Shown piece after piece: positions 10,437 through 19,950 of a DNA stretch of 64,000 bases. The translations under genes were made by a program, and so were the position numbers. How positions within the stretch are numbered: position 1 is the stretch's first letter; every line of letters starts with the position of its first letter. Origin of the DNA: Thalassobium sp. R2A62 (GTDB taxonomy: Bacteria > Pseudomonadota > Alphaproteobacteria > Rhodobacterales > Rhodobacteraceae); NCBI RefSeq assembly GCF_000161835.1, contig NZ_GG697169.2, forward strand, positions 1,110,418-1,174,417, read 5' to 3'. Under the pieces are notes generated by a model. That model was not told where the DNA came from and did no database searches. It saw only the letters and a list, made by a program, of their open reading frames with translations.

Positions 10437-11654
10437 TTAGCGGTCAATCTCGCCAAATACGACGTCCATCGTGCCGATGATGGCAGCAACGTCGGCCAGT
10501 TGGTGACCTTTGCAGATGTGATCCATCGCTTGCAGGTGCAGGTAACCCGGCGCACGCAGCTTGGCGCGATATGGTTTGTTCGAGCCGTCCGCTTTGAGGT
10601 AGACCCCAAATTCGCCTTTTGGAGCTTCAACAGCAACGTAGACTTCGCCCTCGGGGACGTGGAAGCCTTCGGTATAAAGTTTGAAGTGGTGGATGAGCGC
10701 TTCCATCGAGGTTTTCATCTCGCCGCGCGTCGGTGGGGTCATCTTGCCCCGCGCCATGACGTCACCCTTTTCTACCCGCAGCTTGGCAACCGCTTGGTGG
10801 ATGATCTTAACGCTTTCACGCATTTCCTGCATGCGACACAGATACCGGTCATAGCAGTCACCGTTCACACCCACTGGGATCTGAAAGTCAAACTCGTCAT
10901 AGCATTCGTAAGGCTGCGAACGGCGCAGGTCCCAAGCGAGACCAGAACCGCGCGCCATGACGCCGGAAAAGCCCCAGTCGAGGATTTCTTGCTCGGACAC
11001 GACGCCAATATCAGCATTTCGCTGTTTGAAAATACGGTTTTCAGTCAGCAAGCCGTCGATGTCTGCGAGAACCTTTGGGAACTCAGTGGCCCATGAGTCG
11101 ATTTCTTCGATCAGATCATCAGGCAGGTCCTGATGCACGCCACCAGGACGGAAATACGCCGCGTGCAGACGTGCGCCACAGGCACGTTCGTAAAACACCA
11201 TCAGCTTTTCGCGCTCTTCAAAACCCCAGAGCGGTGGCGTCAGCGCGCCAACATCCATCGCCTGTGTCGTGACGTTCAGCAAGTGGTTCAACACGCGGCC
11301 AATTTCAGAATAGAGAACGCGGATCAACGACGCGCGGCGTGGCACTTCGGTTCCGGTCAGCTTCTCGATCGCCAAACACCAAGCGTGCTCTTGGTTCATC
11401 GGAGCGACGTAGTCCAGACGGTCGAAATACGGCAGGTTTTGCAGATAGGTCCGGCTCTCCATCAGCTTTTCTGTGCCGCGGTGAAGCAGGCCGATGTGCG
11501 GGTCACACCGTTCAACAATCTCGCCGTCCAGCTCGAGCACGAGACGCAAAACGCCGTGTGCCGCAGGGTGCTGCGGGCCAAAGTTGATGTTGAAGTTGCG
11601 GATCTGCTGCTCGCCAGTCAGCGCATCCTCGAACCCTTTGGTGCCGTCCATCAT
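10437..11654 (-). CDS. nuoD: NADH-quinone oxidoreductase subunit D
   Basis: The 49-kDa-type subunit that lines the quinone cavity, 405 residues. Signature stretches are [14 protein letters not shown] near residue 25 (with the His that contacts quinone head groups in structures), [10 protein letters not shown], and the C-terminal ARIGTMD-like end [16 protein letters not shown]. NuoC is a separate gene here, not fused. The sulfotransferase gene ends 3 nt upstream of the start, so the insertion has not broken translational coupling. Intact. Confidence 0.97.
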   Translation of the reverse strand: MMDGTKGFEDALTGEQQIRNFNINFGPQHPAAHGVLRLVLELDGEIVERCDPHIGLLHRGTEKLMESRTYLQNLPYFDRLDYVAPMNQEHAWCLAIEKLTGTEVPRRASLIRVLYSEIGRVLNHLLNVTTQAMDVGALTPPLWGFEEREKLMVFYERACGARLHAAYFRPGGVHQDLPDDLIEEIDSWATEFPKVLADIDGLLTENRIFKQRNADIGVVSEQEILDWGFSGVMARGSGLAWDLRRSQPYECYDEFDFQIPVGVNGDCYDRYLCRMQEMRESVKIIHQAVAKLRVEKGDVMARGKMTPPTRGEMKTSMEALIHHFKLYTEGFHVPEGEVYVAVEAPKGEFGVYLKADGSNKPYRAKLRAPGYLHLQAMDHICKGHQLADVAAIIGTMDVVFGEIDR

Positions 11655-11657
11655 AGT

Positions 11658-12551
11658 CTAAACCCTCGCAAGGTTGTTCTGCCAAGCTTCTGGCAGAGGG
11701 CCCACATTCTGGGCCGCCCATTCGTATTGATGTTCCAAGAACCGCGCTGTTTGACTGCGCTGTTCATCGTCTAGTGAAATCTTGATGCCTTCGTGGACCC
11801 GTTCTTGGGTTTCGGCCGCTTGCATCGGCAAACCTAGAAACGCGCAAAGCCGTTTTAGCCCCGCCTCGGTCAACAGGTTCTCTGCGTATTCAACAAGCAG
11901 CTTGCCCGGTGGCAGTGCCGCGCGCAGCCTTTGGACCGTACCGCGGTAGTCCCCTCTTGCGGGGATATGCGTCTCTTGGCCCTTGTTCACGGTGCGGTTC
12001 AAAATACGACCCGCTTTGATTTCGACCTCTTCGCCTGGTTGCAAGAACCGTTTGGCCTGCATCCGTACATGGCTCCAAAGACGCTCAACCGGATCACGCA
12101 TCAAAAATACAAACCGCGTGTTCGGGCTCGCCTGTTCCATTTGGCGGTACATGTTTTCGTCCAGCAGCGAATAGCCAGGTGTCATGTCACCAACTAACCG
12201 CTGGCCGTCGATCCCACTGTGCAAATAGTCGATATAGGCCGCATCACGATCGCGCACGCCACCGATCACGCGGATCAGTTCGTCCATATCTGCGATGCGG
12301 CGATCCATATTGCGGACTTTCCACCCTTTTTTGGCTTGCTCTGCTTCAACACGTGTTTTCACGAACCGATCGCGCCCCGTTAGAAATTGCTGCAGCTGCT
12401 TGTCGCGAGCATCGGCCTCAAAAGTATCAAAGTAGTGCAGCTCTTTGACGGACCGAAAATGGCAATCATCGCGGCCATGCAAATAGCGATACAACCAAGA
12501 CGTTCCCGCCTTGGTCGCACCGACACAATACATGACCACAGGCTCGCCCAT
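11658..12551 (-). CDS. PAPS-dependent sulfotransferase inserted in nuo
   Basis: A 297-residue sulfotransferase. The 5'-phosphosulfate loop is CVGATKAGTSWLYRYL near residues 9-24, and the 3'-phosphate-binding motif is FVFLMRDPVERLWSHVRMQ near residue 145; later RIRAALPPGKLL and YAENLL are typical of the Sulfotransfer_3-like group found in Roseobacter genomes. It probably transfers sulfate from PAPS to a carbohydrate or other hydroxyl acceptor. The gene lies 3 nt after nuoC and 3 nt before nuoD in the same direction, so it must be co-expressed with complex I. No codon bias difference is obvious. Confidence 0.88.
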   Translation of the reverse strand: MGEPVVMYCVGATKAGTSWLYRYLHGRDDCHFRSVKELHYFDTFEADARDKQLQQFLTGRDRFVKTRVEAEQAKKGWKVRNMDRRIADMDELIRVIGGVRDRDAAYIDYLHSGIDGQRLVGDMTPGYSLLDENMYRQMEQASPNTRFVFLMRDPVERLWSHVRMQAKRFLQPGEEVEIKAGRILNRTVNKGQETHIPARGDYRGTVQRLRAALPPGKLLVEYAENLLTEAGLKRLCAFLGLPMQAAETQERVHEGIKISLDDEQRSQTARFLEHQYEWAAQNVGPLPEAWQNNLARV

Positions 12552-12554
12552 GCG

Positions 12555-13166
12555 TCAGCCCTTCGCTTCTTCCACCTTGTCATCGCCGGGCAGGATATAT
12601 TCAGCCCCTTCCCACGGTGACATGAAATCAAACTGGCGATATTCCTGAACCAGGCTCACTGGTTCATAGACAACGCGCTTTTCAGCCTCGTCGTAACGCA
12701 CTTCGGTGTAGCCGGTTGTCGGGAAATCCTTGCGCAACGGATATCCACGGAAACCATAATCCGTCAGGATGCGGCGCAGATCGGGGTGGCCCGAAAACAG
12801 AATGCCGAACATGTCAAACACTTCACGCTCGAACCAGTTGGCCGCCGGATAGACGTCGATGATCGACGGAACCATGTCCTCTTCTCGGATTTGAACCCGG
12901 ATGCGTATACGGTGGTTCTGGTACATGCTGAGCATGTGATAGACGACATCGAACCGTTTGGCGCGGCTGGGATAGTCCACTGCAGTAATATCAACCAATG
13001 TCGATAACTTGCAGGTCGCATCGCTCTTGAGGAACTCAACGAAGTCCACAAGGTTCGAGACCGAGACTGTCACGTTCAGTTCCCCATAGGACACTTCGTG
13101 AGACAGCACACAGTCGGGACGTTTTGCGACAATATGCGCGCCAAGGTCATTCATTTCTTGCGACAT
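12555..13166 (-). CDS. nuoC: NADH-quinone oxidoreductase subunit C
   Basis: The 30-kDa-type peripheral subunit, 203 residues. The conserved core is [44 protein letters not shown], seen in the middle third, preceded by [10 protein letters not shown]. It contacts NuoD and NuoB. Not fused to NuoD. Starts 6 nt after nuoB and is followed after 3 nt by the sulfotransferase gene. Confidence 0.97.
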   Translation of the reverse strand: MSQEMNDLGAHIVAKRPDCVLSHEVSYGELNVTVSVSNLVDFVEFLKSDATCKLSTLVDITAVDYPSRAKRFDVVYHMLSMYQNHRIRIRVQIREEDMVPSIIDVYPAANWFEREVFDMFGILFSGHPDLRRILTDYGFRGYPLRKDFPTTGYTEVRYDEAEKRVVYEPVSLVQEYRQFDFMSPWEGAEYILPGDDKVEEAKG

Positions 13167-13172
13167 CTCAGA

Positions 13173-14062
<890 letters not shown>

Positions 14063-14126
14063 GACCGCGCTCCTTATGTCGCGAGGGTCGCATCACGACA
14101 TCCCGCATCTAATGTTGGCTGCCTGT

Positions 14127-14155
14127 TACCTACCCCCGCATATGGTCAGGGTCAA
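14127..14155 (-). promoter_or_regulatory. Putative sigma-70 promoter of the nuo operon
   Basis: On the minus strand TTGACC (14155-14150) and TAGGTA (14132-14127) are separated by exactly 17 nt. The start would fall near 14120, giving a leader of about 58 nt to the nuoA ATG. The -35 matches five of six consensus bases, the -10 is weaker. Confidence 0.5.
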
Positions 14156-14405
14156 CGCCCCGCGACACCCAACCACAGGGATTCTGACAAGGTTTTTAGC
14201 CGTTGTTTGGTGCAAAACACGGCTGATTGTGGGGAGTAACGCGATTGGCAAATCTGCGCGCTACAATGCCGCGGCGATGCATGGTCCGCGAATGCATCAA
14301 CGAAGCCCACGCGACCGCCCTGTCGGGGACCAACACAAAGCGTTGTTTAGCGTGCAGCGTGATTTCCAAAATGAGGTCGGGTGTTGCCGCTCTGGCCAAA
14401 CAAAA
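14156..14405. other. Gap between nuo promoter and helicase terminator
   Basis: No convincing protein gene. The stretch holds a 7-bp inverted repeat near 14277-14299 (GATGCAT ... ATGCATC around a 9-base loop) and further G/C-rich imperfect repeats. A plus-strand transcript starting here could end at the bidirectional-looking terminator at 14402-14443, so a small RNA is conceivable; I see no clear promoter for it. Confidence 0.35.
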
Positions 14406-14443
14406 ACATCCCGCAGCTGGCACCAGCGGCGGGATGTCTTTTT
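14402..14443 (-). terminator. Terminator after the DEAD-box helicase gene
   Basis: ACATCCCGC (14406-14414) pairs with GCGGGATGT (14429-14437), and inside it GCTGG pairs with CCAGC, making one long hairpin. On the minus strand it is followed by TTTTG and lies 25 nt after the helicase stop; on the plus strand it is followed by CTTTTTG, so it may work both ways. Confidence 0.85.
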
Positions 14444-14461
14444 GATCATAAGAACGCGATC

Positions 14462-16636
14462 TTAGCCCTTACGACGCGGTGTCGCGTTAGGGCCTTTGGC
14501 TTTGCGCAACTTTGGCTTCCCCCCGGGCTTGCCCGGAGGAGTAAAGCGTTTGCTTGTGTCTGCGGCCTTCACCGAGCGCGGCTTGGTTGGCGACTCGGTG
14601 TTGCGAGACTTGCTGCGCCCGGGCTTTCCGTTCGGGCTATCAAAGCTTGGCTTGCCCTCTGGTTTACCCTTGCCACCCTTTGGTTTGTCGAACTTTGGCT
14701 TTCCACCTTTGGGCTTGTCAAAATTCGGCTTGCCACCTTTGGGTTTGTCGAACTTGGGCTTGTCTTTCTTTGGACCGTCAGACTTTGGCCAAACCTTCTT
14801 GGGCTTGGCCTCATAGTTGTCGACACCCTCGTTTACATATGCCTTTGGCTTGGGTACTGCGCCCTTTGGTTTAGGAGTACGGTCGGTTTTTTGACGTTCC
14901 TTGCGCGGTGCACTGTCATAGTCGTCACGCGGCGGCCGTGGTCCACGACGTGCATCTGAGTCTGGTCCGGATTTGCGGTGCGGCTTGCCACCCTTGCGGT
15001 CATCGCGGGGTTTACCCTCGAACCGTGGTGGACGCGCGAGCTTAGAGGCGTCAGGTGCTGTCGCAAGCTCTGTAACTTCGACACCCTTTTCCAGCTCCAT
15101 CGCATCGCCCAACGCAGATTTGAAGCCTGGCGCGCTGGTCTCTTTTAGCTCGACAAAGGTCTCGGCATCTTGAACGCGGATCGCACCGATGTCGTCTTTC
15201 GAAATATCGCCAGCACGGCACAGCATGGGCAGAATCCAGCGAGCTTCCGCCTTGTCCTTGCGGCCAATTCCTACGCGGAACCATTTGGACGGACCAAATG
15301 GAGCACGCTCTTTGCGTTCGCGCGATGCCGGTGCCGAGCCTGGATCAGCCAAATCCTCAGGCGCAGACTGGCGTGCACGATAGAGACGCAAATACGACGC
15401 AGCAATTTGCTCGGGTGAATACATCTCGGTCAGCTTTGTAGCAAAGACGGCTTCGTCTTTGGTTGTTTCTGCTTTCCATACATCGTCAGCCAGCAGACGC
15501 TCTTCGTCACGGCGCAAGACGTCATCTGCAGAAGGTGGTACGTCCCACTCAGCTTTGACCTTGGCCCAACCCAGCAAACGTTCGGCCTTTTTCGACCAAC
15601 GCTGTGGCACGATCAGTGCCGAGACACCTTTGCGCCCTGCCCGTCCGGTGCGACCAGAACGGTGCAGCAAAGTCTCAGCATTTGACGGCAGTTCGGCATG
15701 AACGACCAATTCCAGCTTTGGCAAATCGATACCACGCGCGGCGACATCTGTGGCTACGCACACCCTTGCACGGCCATCCCTCATCGCCTGCAACGCATGG
15801 GTTCGCTCTGCTTGGGTTAGCTCACCCGACAAGGCAACAACCTGAAACCCGCGATTGGCGAAACGCGATGTCAGACGGTTGACGACCGCGCGCGTGTTAC
15901 AAAACACCAACGCATTCGCCGCCTCATAGTAACGCAACACATTGATGATCGCGTTTTCCGGATCATTCCCCGCAACGCGCAATGCACGATATTCAATGTC
16001 AGCATGCTGTTCGCGTTCGGCCACGGTCGACACGCGTACCGCATCGTCCTTTTGATAGGCCTTGGCCAGACCGACAATTCCACGCGGAACAGTCGCCGAG
16101 AACAACAACGTCTGACGTTCTTCAGGCGCTTCGCCCAAAATGTATTCGAGATCTTCGCGGAACCCGAGGTCCAGCATTTCGTCCGCCTCATCCAGCACGA
16201 CAGACCGGATCGCAGACATATCAAGAGAGCCGCGCATGATGTGGTCGCGCAAACGCCCCGGTGTGGCGACAACAATGTGTGTACCGCGCTCTAGCGAACG
16301 GCGTTCTTGGCGGGCATCCATACCACCAACGGCGGATGTCACAATGACACCTGCAGGGCGGTAGAGCCACTCTAGCTCGCGCTTCACCTGCATCGCCAAT
16401 TCACGCGTTGGCGCGATGCACAGGGCCAGCGGCGACGCTGCACGTTCAAAGTTGCCATCTTCTTCTAGGATGACCGGCGCGATCGCCAGACCAAAGCCCA
16501 CCGTTTTGCCCGATCCAGTTTGCGCCGACACCAGCATGTCGCGCCCGATCAATTCGGGTTTCGAAACCTCTGTCTGTACAGGGGTCAAAGTCGAATAGCC
16601 TTGCGCTTCGAGTGCGGCGGCAATGGTAGAAATCAT
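14462..16636 (-). CDS. DEAD-box RNA helicase with DbpA-type domain and repetitive basic tail
   Basis: A 724-residue ATP-dependent RNA helicase. The core holds AQTGSGKT (motif I, near 38-45), PTRELA, VLDEADEMLDLGF (motif II), SAT (motif III) and HRSGRTGRAG (motif VI). Around residues 455-525 is an RRM-like domain of the DbpA C-terminal type (WFRVGIGRKDKAEARWILPML), which in the family binds structured rRNA. The last ~180 residues are a low-complexity basic tail with three near-perfect ten-residue units of the KPKFDKPKGG type (coded around 14677-14766). The frame opens with a GTG at 16672, but ATG at 16636 has GAGG six bases upstream and fits the family start. Likely roles are ribosome assembly or cold adaptation. 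Confidence 0.95.
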   Translation of the reverse strand: MISTIAAALEAQGYSTLTPVQTEVSKPELIGRDMLVSAQTGSGKTVGFGLAIAPVILEEDGNFERAASPLALCIAPTRELAMQVKRELEWLYRPAGVIVTSAVGGMDARQERRSLERGTHIVVATPGRLRDHIMRGSLDMSAIRSVVLDEADEMLDLGFREDLEYILGEAPEERQTLLFSATVPRGIVGLAKAYQKDDAVRVSTVAEREQHADIEYRALRVAGNDPENAIINVLRYYEAANALVFCNTRAVVNRLTSRFANRGFQVVALSGELTQAERTHALQAMRDGRARVCVATDVAARGIDLPKLELVVHAELPSNAETLLHRSGRTGRAGRKGVSALIVPQRWSKKAERLLGWAKVKAEWDVPPSADDVLRRDEERLLADDVWKAETTKDEAVFATKLTEMYSPEQIAASYLRLYRARQSAPEDLADPGSAPASRERKERAPFGPSKWFRVGIGRKDKAEARWILPMLCRAGDISKDDIGAIRVQDAETFVELKETSAPGFKSALGDAMELEKGVEVTELATAPDASKLARPPRFEGKPRDDRKGGKPHRKSGPDSDARRGPRPPRDDYDSAPRKERQKTDRTPKPKGAVPKPKAYVNEGVDNYEAKPKKVWPKSDGPKKDKPKFDKPKGGKPNFDKPKGGKPKFDKPKGGKGKPEGKPSFDSPNGKPGRSKSRNTESPTKPRSVKAADTSKRFTPPGKPGGKPKLRKAKGPNATPRRKG

Positions 16637-16758
16637 GTAAGCCTCGGGGTTTTGCATCAGGTGCAATGACACCCGTTCGTGGCCTCTTACGGCGTAATCT
16701 GCCCCGTGTATAGGGTGTGTGACCCCTCGCGTGCTGCAATGCAGCTATGCGTGGCGCA

Positions 16759-17783
16759 TTATTTCATGGCCCATGGCGGCGGTACCTTGGCAAAGAACGC
16801 CGACAGCCCCTGTTCAACCTCGGGGTCACCCCAGCGCGCGACCAATGCATCAATGGTCGCCTCGATCTGATCCGAGGTAATCGATGGGCCCAAATCGCGA
16901 GCCATCACCTTGGCCGCGGCAACGGCCCCCGGTGCGCACAATAGATAAGGTGCAATCTCGACCTCGACCGCGGCGTTTAGGGCGTCTGCATCAACAGCCT
17001 CTACAATGATCCCTAGGCCAATGCCTGCCAACACCACACGTTCATAGTCTAGCCCTGACATCAGAACGGCGACGCCGCGCCCCTCTTCGCCCAGAACACA
17101 TTCAAACGGGACCGCCACATCATCAAATATCAGCTCTGCCGTATTCAAGCCACGCATCCCAAGTTTGTCAAAATGGTGCGATGTCGAAAACCCGTCCATG
17201 TCTCGGTCAATCAAAAATGCGGTGATCCCTTTTGATCCTGCTGCCGGATCTTTTTTTGCATAAACGACCAAGGTCTGAGCCTCGGCCCCGTTTGTGATCC
17301 AAAACTTGTTCCCGTTCAGGACATAGTGGCTGTTGCGACGTTCAGCGGCGAGGGTCATCGACACCACATCTGATCCGGCGCCAGCCTCGCTCATCGCGAG
17401 CGCGCCCACATGTGCGCCTGAAACAAGCGATGGCAGCAGGCTCTGCTTTTGCTCTTCGGTGCCGTTCAATTTGATTTGGTTCACGCAAAGGTTGGAATGC
17501 GCCCCATAAGACAATGCAACACTGGCACTGGCCCACGCGATTTCCTCAACAGCGACAGTATGGGCAAGGTAGCTCATTCCTGATCCGCCGTACGCGGGGT
17601 CAATCGTGACGCCGAGCAGTCCAAGGTCACCCATTTCGCGCCAGATCTCGTGTGGGAACAGGTTGTCACGATCCACATCGCCCGCGATGGGTTTGAGACG
17701 GTCCTGCGGCCAGCGGTGCACCATTGTTCGCAACGCGTTGGCGTCTTCGCCAGATCAAATTCCATCGATGTCAGAAACATCAT
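16759..17783 (-). pseudogene. Chimeric remnant: isovaleryl-CoA dehydrogenase 5' part fused to enoyl-CoA hydratase 3' part
   Basis: From 17733 the open frame gives the first two thirds of isovaleryl-CoA dehydrogenase: GLLGVTIDPAYGGSGMSYLAHT, AMSEAGAGSDVVSM, KFWITNGAEAQTLVVYAK, HFDKLGMRG. After MSGLDYERVVLAGIG (about 17020) the dehydrogenase stops abruptly. The last ~84 residues instead look like the C-terminus of a methylglutaconyl-CoA (enoyl-CoA) hydratase: GIIVEAVDADAL, CAPGAVAAAK, ITSDQIEATIDALVARW, ending in a Pro/Trp-rich tail. The catalytic C-terminal domain of the dehydrogenase and most of the hydratase are missing. The true start (ATG 17783 or 17780, MFLTSMEFDL) is out of frame with the rest because of a 1-nt deletion near 17750. 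Inactive leucine-degradation remnant. Confidence 0.88.
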
Positions 17784-17794
17784 CGACCCTTTTA

Positions 17795-17810
17795 TTGAAC
17801 ATTTGTTCAA
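17795..17810 (-). promoter_or_regulatory. Palindromic operator before the ivd remnant
   Basis: TTGAACA-TT-TGTTCAA is a perfect 7+7 inverted repeat centred 20 nt upstream of the ivd start codon. On the minus strand TATTAT, a possible -10 box, lies at its upstream edge. The size and symmetry suit a dimeric TetR- or FadR-like repressor responding to acyl-CoA; which protein binds is unknown. Confidence 0.55.
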
Positions 17811-17860
17811 ATAATAGAGCGGACCCAAGCGCGAGGTCAATGATTCCCAATCAACCGGCG

Positions 17861-19060
17861 TTACTTGGCTTGTGACTGATAGACGATTTCGACTTCGGCC
17901 CGAATGATCCGCGCGATCTGGGCGCAGTCTTCTAGGCTAAACGTAAGCGGCAGACGCATATCCATGATCCCGCTCAGAATACGGTCGCTTTCTGGCATAG
18001 GCTCGGGTGCTGCATATCGCCAGTGGCTATAGCGCGAGGTAAAGGCAGCAGGATCAGGCGCGCCAAACCATTTCAATTCAACGCCGCGGGCGAGACACCG
18101 CGCAACCACGTCACGGATCGCATCATCTGACCAATCCAACAGCAAGAATTGATAGGACGATGCGACAAAGCTCTCTTTGGTGTCGCGGGGGATCACCGTC
18201 ATGCCAGTAGCGCCAGCCAACCCATCGTCCAAAACCCCGTAGCGGTCGTTCCAACGCTGTACTTGGGCAGGTAAATCAGCCAACTGAGGGCGCAAGATCG
18301 CCGCGCGCAGGTTGTCCATGCGCCCCGAGACATTTGGCATCTCGTATCGCAACGTCTCAAAATGCTCGGGCGCAGGCGCCGCATCGTGCCGATCGTACAG
18401 CATATAACTGCCTGACATCAGGACAGCGCGGGCCATCAGGTCAGGATCATCCGAGATCAGAAGCCCGCCCTCGCCCGAATTGATATGCTTATAGGTTTGT
18501 GTCGAAAAACACCCCATCGCCCCATGACGGCCGCTGGGAACACCGTTCCACGCAGCGCCCATTGTGTGGGCGCAATCCTCAATCACGATAACACCAGCGG
18601 CGTCACACATCGCCACTAGACGATCCATATCACAGATGTGCCCGCGCATGTGCGAGAGCATCAAAACCCGCGCCAGCGGCAGTTTTGCCTCGAGATCATC
18701 CAGGTCGATCAACAAATCCTCGGTCACGCCAACAAAGATCGGACGCGCGCCAACGCTTTTGATCGCGCCCGGCACGGGTGCCAGTGTAAACGTGTTGGTC
18801 AATACAGTATCGCCCGGCAAGACATCGCAGGCACGCAAGGCACAGCCCATCGCATAGCCGCCCGACGCCACAGCCAACGCGTAATTCGCACCCGTGGCCT
18901 TAGCAAACTCGACCTCGAGCAAAGCCGCCTCAGAGGTTTCGCCCTCGACCACATTATAGCGGTGCAATCGACCGTGCAACATCACAGCCATGGCCGCATC
19001 AATCCCAGCTTGGGGGATCGGTTCTTGTTGGGTGAAACTACCGGTAAAAATCTCTGTCAT
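17861..19060 (-). CDS. DegT/DnrJ/EryC1/StrS-family aminotransferase
   Basis: A 399-residue PLP enzyme of the sugar-aminotransferase type. The PLP lysine is in FSTQTYKHINSGEGG, the aspartate pairing with the pyridine nitrogen in VIVIEDCAHTMGA, and the N-terminal VASGGYAMGCALRA matches the phosphate-cup region. Members aminate keto sugars or keto groups in antibiotic and surface-glycan precursors. The frame is open 12 codons above, but ATG 19060 (MTEIFTGSF) is the natural start. It stands alone, between the ivd remnant and gph, with no sugar-nucleotide genes beside it, so its substrate cannot be inferred. Confidence 0.9.
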   Translation of the reverse strand: MTEIFTGSFTQQEPIPQAGIDAAMAVMLHGRLHRYNVVEGETSEAALLEVEFAKATGANYALAVASGGYAMGCALRACDVLPGDTVLTNTFTLAPVPGAIKSVGARPIFVGVTEDLLIDLDDLEAKLPLARVLMLSHMRGHICDMDRLVAMCDAAGVIVIEDCAHTMGAAWNGVPSGRHGAMGCFSTQTYKHINSGEGGLLISDDPDLMARAVLMSGSYMLYDRHDAAPAPEHFETLRYEMPNVSGRMDNLRAAILRPQLADLPAQVQRWNDRYGVLDDGLAGATGMTVIPRDTKESFVASSYQFLLLDWSDDAIRDVVARCLARGVELKWFGAPDPAAFTSRYSHWRYAAPEPMPESDRILSGIMDMRLPLTFSLEDCAQIARIIRAEVEIVYQSQAK

Positions 19061-19148
19061 GCACTGACTATTGGACGTGGCCCTCGCCCCCGTCAATCGC
19101 GCAAAATCTCTTTGGAAAAACCGAAGGCATGTTTGGGTTATTCGCAGA

Positions 19149-19814
19149 TCACAGTTTTAGGGCTTCAACCACGTCGAAGAGTTCGTCGAAATGATCAATC
19201 GTGGCTTCTGGCGCAAGATCGGCAACCGTGTGGGCGTTGGGCCCAAAGGTCACAAGGATTGCAGGACGCCCTGCATCCTTTGCAGCATTCCGATCTGTCG
19301 CCGTGTCGCCAACCAAACAACATCGTGCCGGATCCCCACCCGCCTGCACAACAGTTTCTGTCAGATGACGCCCGTCTGGTTTGCGTATATCCAAGCTGTC
19401 GGCCCCCAAAAGAGCCGCAAATTCATCACGGAAATTGAGCGAGGTCATAAGTTTTTCGGCCAAGCCCACCGGTTTGTTCGTACAAATCGCAACAACATAG
19501 CCCGCATCCTGCAATCGCAAGATCGCCTCGCGGGTTCCAGGGTAGAGAACCGAATGAACGTCGATATTGGCATCATAGAACGCCAAGAGCCGTGGATACT
19601 GGCGATCAATCTCGGCCTCGTCATAGTCCCGCCCCATCCGGTCAAAGCCAGCCTTGAGCATGGCGCGCCCACCACGGTGTGCGATCCCGTCATCTGGCCC
19701 CGGGACCAGCAGATCGCCCAGACCTAAATCGCGGAAACAAGCATTTGCCGCCGCCAAAAGGTCACCACTGGTGTCCGCAAGCGTCCCATCAAGATCAAAA
19801 ACCACTGTCCGCAT
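19149..19814 (-). CDS. gph: Phosphoglycolate phosphatase (HAD family)
   Basis: A 221-residue haloacid-dehalogenase phosphatase. Motif I is VVFDLDGTLADTSGDLL at the N-terminus, motif II is in AICTNKP, and motifs III/IV are in RKPDGRHL and LVGDTATDRNAA. It fits Gph, which removes 2-phosphoglycolate formed by oxidation or DNA repair, though related HAD substrates are possible. ATG 19814 has GAGGGGG six bases upstream; the frame extends 13 codons further without such a site. Divergent from glmU, with 136 nt between them that must hold both promoters. Confidence 0.88.
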   Translation of the reverse strand: MRTVVFDLDGTLADTSGDLLAAANACFRDLGLGDLLVPGPDDGIAHRGGRAMLKAGFDRMGRDYDEAEIDRQYPRLLAFYDANIDVHSVLYPGTREAILRLQDAGYVVAICTNKPVGLAEKLMTSLNFRDEFAALLGADSLDIRKPDGRHLTETVVQAGGDPARCCLVGDTATDRNAAKDAGRPAILVTFGPNAHTVADLAPEATIDHFDELFDVVEALKL

Positions 19815-19950
19815 CTTGTACCCCCTCGGCGGTTTCCCGCCACGTTCTGTCATGTTCTGACACTCAAATTGAAACGCTTTACCCTTGCGACAAGGTCACA
19901 AGCCGTTAGAAGCACGTAAATCACGAGGACCAAAATGCAAAGGGTACAAT

